Below, piece by piece: positions 1 through 5,197 of a stretch of DNA of 5,197 nucleotides. How positions within the stretch are numbered: position 1 is the first letter of the stretch; every line of letters begins with the position of its first letter. Source of the stretch: Cyclobacteriaceae bacterium (GTDB taxonomy: Bacteria > Bacteroidota > Bacteroidia > Cytophagales > Cyclobacteriaceae); the NCBI GenBank assembly GCA_019751475.1, contig JAIENH010000667.1, positions 1-5,197 of the forward strand, given 5' to 3'. The notes under the pieces are model-generated. The model did not search any database. It had not been told where the DNA came from and saw only the letters and a list, made by a program, of their open reading frames with translations. Both the position numbers and the translations under genes were made by a program.

Positions 1-95
1 ATCGTGTAATACTGATGGACAATGGCAGTGTGAAAGCCGAAGGCCCCTTTGAAGACTTATTGAAAGATAACACACTCAAAACGTATATCGACTAA
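1..95 (+). CDS. ABC transporter ATP-binding protein, 3' end only (export ATPase)
   Basis: Only the C-terminal 30 residues are present, read from base 3 to the TAA at 93-95. They run RVILMDNGSVKAEGPFEDLL, then KDNTLKTYID. The pattern 'V-x-L-M-D-x-G-x-x-x-x-x-G-x-x-x-x-L-L' is what follows the H-loop in ABC nucleotide-binding domains, where the family usually reads 'drIlvLd.G.ive.G.h.eLl'. The Walker and signature motifs lie outside the window. The stop is 3 nt before the start of an HlyD-type adaptor, followed by a TolC-type channel, so it is inferred to be the inner-membrane ATPase/permease of the same exporter (peptide, bacteriocin-like or type I secretion class). Whether it carries an N-terminal peptidase C39 domain cannot be seen. 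The family call is fairly sure; the subfamily is inferred from context. Confidence 0.72.
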   Translation, partial: RVILMDNGSVKAEGPFEDLLKDNTLKTYID

Positions 96-98
96 CGT

Positions 99-1400
99 AT
101 GCTGAAACTTTCATCACATCGAGTAGATAAACTGGTACCGCAAGACCGTCTGTACTCGTTGCGTGTGCTGCGAACACCAAGTGCGGGCCGTGTGCTGGCA
201 CGCTGGCTGTTCGGCTTGGGTATCTTATTCTTTATTATCCTGTTTCTCCCGTGGCAGCAAAATATTCACGGCAAGGGAAAGGTAACGGCACTTTCGCCCA
301 GCAACCGTCCACAGACTATTGAAACAACCATTGCCGGACGAATCAAAAGCTGGAAAATAAAAGAAGGCCAGTTTGTAGACAAAAACGACACCATCGCCAT
401 CATCAGTGAGGTAAAAGAAAAATACTTTGACCCAGAGATGTTGTTGCGTCTTCGTGAAGTGATTGCGGCCAAAGAAAAAAGCTTGAGCTCCAAGGACCTG
501 AAGGCAAAATCTTTGGTGAGACAGATTTCCGCTCTTGAAGACGGAATGGCAAATAAGGTCGAGCAATCGAAAGCCAAGCTGGAGGCTGAACGGGTAAAAT
601 TTGACAACGCTAAAAATCAGTTCGAGCGAAACGAAAAACTTTTCGAAGCGGGCAACATTCCGCTTACAAAGTTTCAGGACTTTACAAATAAATTTCAGAT
701 CAGCGATGCCGAGTTTAACAATGCTAAAGTTGAAATTGAGCGGGTAAGAAATGAATACCTGGACAAAATCAATAAAGCCGAATCAGATTGGAACAGCACA
801 CTAGCCGATATGGCCGATACGCAGGCAGACCTTTCGAAATTGCGAAATGAGTATGCTAATATGCAGATACGGAGCCAGCAATATTTTATCCTGGCACCCC
901 AGGCCGGCTTCGTGGTAAAGGCTTCGCAGGCTGGTATTGGTGAGACCATAAAAGAAGGCGGTGCGGTGTGTACCATCATGCCTCAATCTTCCGATGTAGC
1001 TGTGGAAATGTACGTAAAAGCGATGGATGTGCCGCTGATCAGCAAAGGCCGAAAAGTACGAGTCGAGTTTGATGGCTTCCCCGCGCTGCAGTTTAGCGGC
1101 TGGCCCAGTATATCGGTAGGTTCGTTTGGAGGCGTGGTGGAAGTAATTGACTTCGTCAACACGCACCCTGGTGAGTTCAGGATTTTGGTTATACCCGATA
1201 AAGACGATACCAAGTGGCCTAACCAGTTGCGCGTGGGTAGTGGTACCATGGGCTGGGTGATGTTGGACGATGTGCCCGTGTGGTATGAACTATGGCGGCA
1301 GTTGAACGGCTTCCCTCCGAGCTTGTATGAAGAGCCGGAAGACGAACGCGAAAAAATCAAAAAAGAAAAAGCCAAGTCATCATCAGAACCAGAAGCTTGA
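99..1400 (+). CDS. HlyD-family membrane fusion protein (periplasmic adaptor of an ABC exporter)
   Basis: A 433-residue adaptor that should link an inner-membrane ABC exporter to an outer-membrane TolC channel. A short cytoplasmic N-terminus is followed by one membrane segment at about residues 36-52 (WLFGLGILFFIILFLPW). The first half of a biotinyl/lipoyl-like domain lies at about 78-104 (AGRIKSWKIKEGQFVDKNDT). A long charged alpha-helical hairpin spans about 112-262, with its turn near 183-191 (EAGNIPLTK, matching the family's 'lfekGaIs..e'). The second lipoyl half is at about 264-296 (LAPQAGFVVKASQAGIGETI), and a beta-barrel region runs from about 297 to 390. Then come a WYELWRQLNGFPP segment and a Lys/Glu/Ser-rich tail. 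The ATG at 99 fits the topology and sits 3 nt after the ABC gene's stop; no Shine-Dalgarno is visible, as is usual in Bacteroidota. It is almost certainly co-transcribed with both neighbours. The family is certain; the cargo is unknown. Confidence 0.93.
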   Translation: MLKLSSHRVDKLVPQDRLYSLRVLRTPSAGRVLARWLFGLGILFFIILFLPWQQNIHGKGKVTALSPSNRPQTIETTIAGRIKSWKIKEGQFVDKNDTIAIISEVKEKYFDPEMLLRLREVIAAKEKSLSSKDLKAKSLVRQISALEDGMANKVEQSKAKLEAERVKFDNAKNQFERNEKLFEAGNIPLTKFQDFTNKFQISDAEFNNAKVEIERVRNEYLDKINKAESDWNSTLADMADTQADLSKLRNEYANMQIRSQQYFILAPQAGFVVKASQAGIGETIKEGGAVCTIMPQSSDVAVEMYVKAMDVPLISKGRKVRVEFDGFPALQFSGWPSISVGSFGGVVEVIDFVNTHPGEFRILVIPDKDDTKWPNQLRVGSGTMGWVMLDDVPVWYELWRQLNGFPPSLYEEPEDEREKIKKEKAKSSSEPEA

Positions 1401-2872
1401 TGCGCTACAAACGTCAGATGAAACGACTGTTCATTATTTTCTTTGCTCTCATTGTTCGGCAGGGCCTTGCTCAAACGGCCACTGACTCGATCTTTATTTT
1501 GCCTGATACGGTCAAACCGTTTACCATCGAAAATTTCTATGCGTCTATCCTGGAGAACCATCCGATTGTAAAGCAGACGCGTTTGCTCAGCGAAACTGCG
1601 CGACAGGAAGTGCGGTTGGCACGAGGCGCTTTTGACCCAAAGCTGGAATCGCAAGGGAACACAAAAGAATTTAATGACAAAGAATACTACAATCGCTGGA
1701 TAGCGTCTATCACTGTACCCACGTGGTTTCCGATCAATCCAAAATTGGGTGTAGAGCAAAACAGCGGGGCCTTTATCAACCCCGAAAACTCCGTGCCTGT
1801 GTCAGACAACTTTCGCCAGATTTTTACGGGCGTGTCGTTGCCCATAGGCCGTGGACTATTCACTGACGAACGCAGGGCTGCACTGAAACAAGCCAAGTTA
1901 TTTACGCAACTGGCGGAAGCCGAGCAGATAAAATTAATCAACAAGATTTTGCTGGATGCCGCCAAGGATTATTGGCAGTGGTACTATTCCTATTACAATT
2001 TCATTCTGCTGACGCGCAATGCAGATATTGCCCTTGAGATTTTCAGACGGGTAAAATTGGACGCCAACTTTGGCGAAGCCTCCGTGCTTGACACCGTGCA
2101 AGCCAAGATCACCCTTCAGCAACGATTGGTCGAGCGCCAGGAAGCCTTCCTGGATTTTACCAACAATGGAATCAAAATCTCAAACTACCTGTGGGATACA
2201 GAAGAAGGGCCCTTGCTGTTGGATCCATCCGTGGCACCTGTCTTAGTCCCAGGCGATCAGGAGATTCTATCTACGCAGACACTGGAAGAATTGTCATTTC
2301 AGGCAAAACAAAACCATCCTGAGTTGCGAAAGCTTACCGTAAAGCTGGATCAATTGGATGTGGAGCGAAAGCTTGCGGTGGAATATCTTAAGCCACGCCT
2401 GGATCTTAATTACAATTTCTTGAATCAACCAATATTGCCCACGGGTGGCTTTCAGTCTTTTCAGTTTGGCACCAATTATAAATTTGGTCTTGATTTTTCC
2501 ATACCGATTCTCCTCCGTAAGGAGCGTGCCAAGCTCGGCCAGACCAACATTAAAATCAGAGGCACTGAGTTGGAGCGTATGCAGGCAGAGCGCGAAATCG
2601 TAAACTCCGTGCAGCAAGTGTACAATCAATTGGTGAACACCAACATCATTATCGCGCAACAGGCATCGGTCGTAGCCAATTACGAACGCATTCTTCGAGG
2701 TGAAATATTGAATCTGGAAAATGGCGAGAGCGACTTGTTTAAAATCAACGTGCAACAGGAAAAGTTGATCCTCTCACAAACGAAGCTGCTCAAGTTGAAA
2801 GCGGAGTACGAAAAAATGAAAGCTACGCTCTATTGGGCGGCTGGTGTGCGCAACCTGGCCATCACTCCGTAA
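1400..2872 (+). CDS. TolC-family outer membrane efflux/secretion channel
   Basis: A 490-residue TolC-like protein, the outer-membrane duct of the exporter encoded just upstream. A signal peptide is visible (hydrophobic RLFIIFFALIV, then a likely cut near QGLA/Q, about residue 24). The two homologous halves typical of the family can be read. Each starts with an Asn-His-Pro helix (ILENHPIVKQ at 50-59; AKQNHPELRK at 302-311). Each has a Gly-Glu-Ser segment leading into a long helix (ANFGEASVLDTVQAK at 222-236; LENGESDLFKINVQQ at 439-453). Predicted beta strands include SLPIGRG (146-152) and DFSIPILLRKERAKL (365-379), the usual 'slPl...r...' signature. The ATG at 1400 overlaps the adaptor's TGA (TGATG), which suggests translational coupling. 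A TTG at 1397 and an ATG at 1418 are in frame; the 1418 start would give a tighter signal peptide (MKRLFIIFF) and is a real alternative. The family is certain. Confidence 0.93.
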   Translation: MRYKRQMKRLFIIFFALIVRQGLAQTATDSIFILPDTVKPFTIENFYASILENHPIVKQTRLLSETARQEVRLARGAFDPKLESQGNTKEFNDKEYYNRWIASITVPTWFPINPKLGVEQNSGAFINPENSVPVSDNFRQIFTGVSLPIGRGLFTDERRAALKQAKLFTQLAEAEQIKLINKILLDAAKDYWQWYYSYYNFILLTRNADIALEIFRRVKLDANFGEASVLDTVQAKITLQQRLVERQEAFLDFTNNGIKISNYLWDTEEGPLLLDPSVAPVLVPGDQEILSTQTLEELSFQAKQNHPELRKLTVKLDQLDVERKLAVEYLKPRLDLNYNFLNQPILPTGGFQSFQFGTNYKFGLDFSIPILLRKERAKLGQTNIKIRGTELERMQAEREIVNSVQQVYNQLVNTNIIIAQQASVVANYERILRGEILNLENGESDLFKINVQQEKLILSQTKLLKLKAEYEKMKATLYWAAGVRNLAITP

Positions 2873-2875
2873 TCT

Positions 2876-3475
2876 TTAATATATCTCGATAAGCTGGCCC
2901 GTGCCAAAACCTTCTACACTCTTTAAGTAGCCCTGCACTACACGAGGCATGGACACTGGAATGTGACCGGGAAAAGCGGCACCTAACGCTGCATATGAAT
3001 CTTCCACCAATCCAGGGCTCACCACATTGATGCGAATGCCGCGTTTCATTTCAATAGCCGCAGAAGTAACAAACGAATTTAATGCCCCATTCACAAAACT
3101 AAGCCCCACACCATTCCGGATAGGATCTTTATGCAGGATGCCCGAGGTAAGTGTAAACGAACCGTTGTCCGTGATGAAATCTTTACCAACCATCACGAGG
3201 TTGATTTGACCCATCATTTTGCTTTTAATGCCCTTGTAAAAATCAGCTTCAGTCATCGTATCAAACAAACCGAAGTGAGCCGAGCCGGTAGCGCTTATCA
3301 ATGCATCGAACGAACCCACCTGACGAAACATCTCTTTAATTGACTCGATGGATGTGATGTCAACCTTCACATCACTGTTCTTAGTGGCGGCCTTTACAAT
3401 AGTATGTCGCTTGCTCAGCTCGGTAGTCACCACCTTGCCGATGGTGCCGGTAGCACCTACAATGATGATTTTCAT
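2876..3475 (-). CDS. Atypical short-chain dehydrogenase/reductase lacking the catalytic Tyr-Lys pair
   Basis: A 199-residue Rossmann-fold protein of the short SDR group. The N-terminal nucleotide-binding motif is clear (MKIIIVGATGTIGK; glycines at 7, 10 and 13). A conserved VDI at 38-40, SATG at 61-64 (the NNAG position), LTSG at 109-112 with Ser111 at the catalytic serine position, and INVVSPG at 149-155 follow. The helix that normally carries Tyr-x-x-x-Lys reads LSFVNGALNSFV (125-136), so both Tyr and Lys are missing. From memory it resembles the Lin1944-like/PRK07578 SDR group, in which active-site residues are absent and function is unknown; this could not be checked here. The protein is intact and normal in length for that group, so it is not a decaying gene. 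The ATG at 3475 lies 10 nt after the rocD stop, so it is probably the second gene of that operon. A redox reaction should not be assumed; nucleotide binding is likely. Confidence 0.88.
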   Translation of the reverse strand: MKIIIVGATGTIGKVVTTELSKRHTIVKAATKNSDVKVDITSIESIKEMFRQVGSFDALISATGSAHFGLFDTMTEADFYKGIKSKMMGQINLVMVGKDFITDNGSFTLTSGILHKDPIRNGVGLSFVNGALNSFVTSAAIEMKRGIRINVVSPGLVEDSYAALGAAFPGHIPVSMPRVVQGYLKSVEGFGTGQLIEIY

Positions 3476-3485
3476 TTCTCTGAGA

Positions 3486-4718
3486 TTATAAACTCAACAC
3501 AGATTTTTCGATCCGATCGCAGCACTCATGTATTTGCTCTTCCGTGATCACCAGGGGTGGCGCCAACCGAATAATGTTTCCATGCGTAGGTTTGGCCAGC
3601 AAGCCGTTGTCTATGAATTTCAGACACAGGTTCCAGGCCGTCTCACTTTCAGGGCTGTCATTTATAACAATAGCATTGAGCAAGCCTTTGCCTCTCACCA
3701 GTTTGATCAATTTGGTCTTACTCATGAATGCAATCATGCGGTCGCGGAAGATTTTGCCAAGGCGCTCGGCATTGGCAGCCAGCTTTTCATCCTTCACAAC
3801 TTGCAGCGCTTCCATCACTACGGCTGCCGCCAGCGGATTACCTCCGAAAGTAGAACCATGTTCACCTGGCTTGATCACCAGCATAATTTCATCATCGGCC
3901 AATACCAGTGAGATTGGTAGTACACCTCCGCTCAACGCTTTTCCTAAAATCAGAAGATCAGCGCGAACGCCTTCATGATCAGACGCCAGCATTTTGCCTG
4001 TGCGGGCAATACCCGTTTGAATTTCATCCATCATGAGCAGCACATTGTTTTCGCGGCACAGCTTTTCGGCAGCCTTCAGGTATCCATCATGAGGAACATA
4101 TACACCCGCTTCTCCCTGAATGGGCTCAAGCCATAAACCACAAACATTCGGATTGGCCAGTGCTTTCTTTAGTGCATCAACATTATCGTACTCCACAATT
4201 TCAAACCCGGGCATCAGCGGGCCAAAACCTTTTGTTGCCGATGGGTCCGTAGAAGCTGAAATGATGGTAGTGGTTCGGCCGTGAAAATTTTTCCGGGCTG
4301 CAACAATCACTGCCTGGTTGTCGGGTATTCCTTTTTTAGTATAGCCCCATTTGCGGGCCAGTTTGATCGCTGTTTCATTTGCTTCTGCACCGCTATTCAT
4401 GAAAAGAGCCTTGTCATAGCCAAACGTATCGCACACACATTTTTCAGCCAGTCCAAGCTTGTCATTATAGAAGGCGCGTGACGTAAGAGTGAGCTCCTTC
4501 GCCTGGCTGGTTAATGCTTGTATGATGCGCGGATGGCAGTGACCCTGATTTACGGCACTATATGCAGAGAGAAAATCAAAATACTGTTTGCCCTCTACAT
4601 CCCACAAAAAGACTCCTTCTCCTTTGCACAAGACTACCGGCAGCGGATGATAATTGTGAGCACCGTATTTTTCTTCCAAGGCAATAGCCTGATGACCGGA
4701 GGTAATTGTTTCAACCAT
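3486..4718 (-). CDS. rocD: Ornithine aminotransferase (ornithine--oxo-acid transaminase)
   Basis: A 410-residue PLP-dependent class III (fold type I) aminotransferase. It transfers the delta-amino group of L-ornithine to 2-oxoglutarate, giving glutamate 5-semialdehyde and glutamate, and so links arginine/ornithine breakdown to proline and glutamate in the cytoplasm. The N-terminus is diagnostic: YGAHNYHPLPVVL (18-30) and FLSAYSAVNQGHCHPRI (49-65) are close to the eukaryotic enzyme. Tyr23 and Tyr53 match by motif the ornithine-contacting Tyr55 and Tyr85 of the human protein. Other landmarks are NSGAEANETAIKLAR (108-122), NFHGRT (144-149), EPIQGEAG (198-205), MMDEIQTG (229-236) with the pyridine-binding Asp231, the Schiff-base Lys260 in LGKALSGG, GSTFGGNPL (288-296), and IIRLAPPLVI (382-391). 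Length is full, with no mitochondrial-type extension. The start at 4718 fits the N-terminus and lies just downstream of a Bacteroidota -7 box. N-acetylornithine aminotransferase is the main alternative, but the HNYHPLPV and AVNQGHCHP blocks favour rocD. Confidence 0.96.
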   Translation of the reverse strand: MVETITSGHQAIALEEKYGAHNYHPLPVVLCKGEGVFLWDVEGKQYFDFLSAYSAVNQGHCHPRIIQALTSQAKELTLTSRAFYNDKLGLAEKCVCDTFGYDKALFMNSGAEANETAIKLARKWGYTKKGIPDNQAVIVAARKNFHGRTTTIISASTDPSATKGFGPLMPGFEIVEYDNVDALKKALANPNVCGLWLEPIQGEAGVYVPHDGYLKAAEKLCRENNVLLMMDEIQTGIARTGKMLASDHEGVRADLLILGKALSGGVLPISLVLADDEIMLVIKPGEHGSTFGGNPLAAAVVMEALQVVKDEKLAANAERLGKIFRDRMIAFMSKTKLIKLVRGKGLLNAIVINDSPESETAWNLCLKFIDNGLLAKPTHGNIIRLAPPLVITEEQIHECCDRIEKSVLSL

Positions 4719-4735
4719 AAAACAGCGATTTGCGA

Positions 4736-4743
4736 CAAAGATA
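4736..4743 (-). promoter_or_regulatory. Bacteroidota-type -7 box for rocD
   Basis: Read on the - strand, these bases are TATCTTTG, a full match to the TAnnTTTG -7 element used by the Bacteroidota primary sigma factor. The box ends 17 nt before the rocD ATG, which would give a short leader of roughly 10 nt. The -33 element is weak: the nearest candidate is TTCG at 4760-4763 (- strand), 16 nt away, not a clean TTTG. It probably drives rocD and the downstream SDR gene together. Confidence 0.6.
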
Positions 4744-4874
4744 ATCAGGATTGGGCGAACGAACCGATTGAAAGCAGCCTTTACCGGGATGCGGTGGAAT
4801 TGAAGAAAGAAGAATTTCTGGTATCGAAAAGTAAATGGTGGATCGAAAAATACAGATGCTTAAAAAGGTATCTG

Positions 4875-4908
4875 GTACAAAACATGCACTCGAATGCATG
4901 TTTTGTAC
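4875..4908. repeat. 34-bp near-perfect palindrome in the divergent intergenic region
   Basis: The left arm GTACAAAACATGCA (4875-4888) and right arm TGCATGTTTTGTAC (4895-4908) are exact reverse complements over 14 bp. The six bases between them, CTCGAA, continue the symmetry except for one C/A mismatched pair (4889/4894), so 16 of 17 base pairs in the 34-bp unit are complementary. The outer pair 4874/4909 is a G-T wobble and 4873/4910 is T-A. It sits about 130 nt upstream of the rocD -7 box and about 70 nt upstream of the -7 box of the ATPase gene. No T-tract follows directly on either side, so it does not look like a standard terminator. It could be an operator for a dimeric regulator, a cruciform or recombination site, or part of a dispersed repeat family. 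The symmetry is directly seen; the role is unknown. Confidence 0.9.
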
Positions 4909-4918
4909 TAATAAATAT

Positions 4919-4946
4919 TCATTTTTGATCTAAAAATGATTTTTTT
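4919..4946 (+). terminator. AT-rich stem-loop followed by seven T (possible weak terminator)
   Basis: TCATTTTT (4919-4926) and AAAAATGA (4932-4939) are exact 8-bp inverted repeats around a 5-nt loop GATCT, followed by seven T (4940-4946). The layout is that of an intrinsic terminator on the + strand, but the stem contains only one G-C pair and would be weak. No + strand gene ends just upstream that needs terminating, so it may instead be an AT-rich upstream promoter region or a second operator. The region is very AT-rich and such a repeat could arise by chance. Confidence 0.25.
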
Positions 4947-4977
4947 ATTGATAGTCTTAAAAAATTATTCAAATGAG

Positions 4978-4985
4978 TATCTTTG
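4978..4985 (+). promoter_or_regulatory. Bacteroidota-type -7 box for the AAA_14 ATPase gene
   Basis: TATCTTTG matches the TAnnTTTG consensus in full and is identical to the octamer in front of rocD on the other strand. It ends 12 nt before the ATG at 4998, so transcription would start within a few bases of the start codon and the message would be almost leaderless. No convincing -33 TTTG is seen at the usual spacing; the nearest upstream TTG is at 4948-4950, 27 nt away, which is too far. The DNA immediately upstream (4909-4977) is strongly AT-rich. Confidence 0.6.
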
Positions 4986-4997
4986 TGGCTATTCATT

Positions 4998-5197
4998 ATG
5001 GTAGCCCGAAACGCTGAAAAACAGTTGCGCCTGCTGGCCAGAGAATTTCGCTCCGTGGCCGTTGTTGGCCCACGTCAAAGTGGTAAAACCACCTTGGCAA
5101 AATCGGTGTTTCCGCGTAAGCCATACGTATCCCTTGAAGATCCCGATGAGCGACAGCAAGCCAACTCTGATCCAAGGGCATTTCTTGCACGCTTCAA
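4998..5197 (+). CDS. AAA_14-type ATP-binding protein, N-terminal part (runs off the window)
   Basis: The first 66 codons of a P-loop ATPase; the window ends inside the gene. A Walker A motif GPRQSGKTT lies at residues 24-32, preceded by FRSVAVV (17-23) and followed by YVSLEDPDERQQA (43-55) and SDPRAFLARF (57-66). The order 'vavvGPRQsGKTTL ... yvsLEdpd.r..a..DPraFL' is the typical start of bacterial ATPases with an AAA_14 domain, most of which carry a C-terminal DUF4143 and total about 370-400 residues. The C-terminal half, Walker B and DUF4143 cannot be seen. The ATG at 4998 is the only sensible start: it gives the usual distance to the P-loop and lies just after a -7 box. These proteins are common and often multi-copy in Bacteroidota and Chlorobi, and their cellular role is poorly defined. 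It is transcribed divergently from rocD. Confidence 0.88.
   Translation, partial: MVARNAEKQLRLLAREFRSVAVVGPRQSGKTTLAKSVFPRKPYVSLEDPDERQQANSDPRAFLARF

Noticed and set aside
1397..1399. TTG as the start of the TolC gene
   Set aside because: The next codon is an ATG (1400) in the favourable TGATG overlap. A TTG start adds only one residue and has no supporting ribosome binding site.
983..1759. Long open frame (258 codons) on the - strand across the HlyD/TolC junction
   Set aside because: It is fully antisense to two confidently assigned genes, and its translation has low-complexity Ser/Thr runs and no recognisable domain.
2840..2920. Possible terminator between the converging TolC and SDR genes
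   Set aside because: Only a short direct repeat CTGGCC is present. No inverted repeat with a T-tract could be found on either strand.
3528..3978. Two + strand open frames of 127 and 144 codons inside rocD
   Set aside because: They are antisense to rocD, which is intact with all catalytic residues, and their translations show no domain signature.
4711..4899. Small - strand open frame (62 codons) overlapping the rocD start
   Set aside because: It begins inside the palindrome, overlaps the rocD promoter and start, and its Cys/Ser/Pro-rich translation looks non-coding.
4719..4997. tRNA, small RNA, riboswitch or insertion-sequence remnant in the intergenic region
   Set aside because: No T-loop or anticodon pattern, no known riboswitch motif, and no transposase fragment or target duplication was seen. 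The palindrome has no visible partner copy elsewhere in the window.

Overview
The window looks like chromosomal DNA of a Bacteroidota bacterium, probably a Cytophagales-type organism. This is inferred from two copies of the Bacteroidota sigma factor -7 box (TAnnTTTG, both TATCTTTG) just upstream of start codons, the absence of clear Shine-Dalgarno sequences, and the style of the proteins. The genus cannot be fixed from the sequence alone.

Left part (1-2872, + strand): the 3' end of an export operon. It holds the last 30 codons of an ABC transporter ATPase, then an HlyD-type periplasmic adaptor 3 nt downstream, then a TolC-type outer-membrane channel whose ATG overlaps the adaptor's stop codon (TGATG). 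Together they form the three layers of a type I secretion or peptide-export machine (inner-membrane ATPase, adaptor, outer-membrane duct). The cargo gene is not in the window.

Middle part (2876-4718, - strand): a two-gene unit transcribed toward the export operon. rocD (ornithine aminotransferase, complete, all key residues present) is followed after 10 nt by a 199-residue short-chain dehydrogenase-like protein. That protein keeps the nucleotide-binding glycine motif but lacks the catalytic Tyr-x-x-x-Lys. It ends only 3 nt from the stop codon of the TolC gene, leaving no room for a terminator between the converging units.

Right part (4719-5197): a 279-nt divergent intergenic region followed by the N-terminal 66 codons of an AAA_14-type ATPase (Walker A GPRQSGKTT) on the + strand. 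The intergenic region holds a -7 box for each flanking gene. Between them lie a 34-bp, almost perfect palindrome and a weaker AT-rich stem-loop followed by seven T. The palindrome is the most unusual non-coding feature in the window. No RNA genes, insertion sequences or CRISPR arrays were seen.
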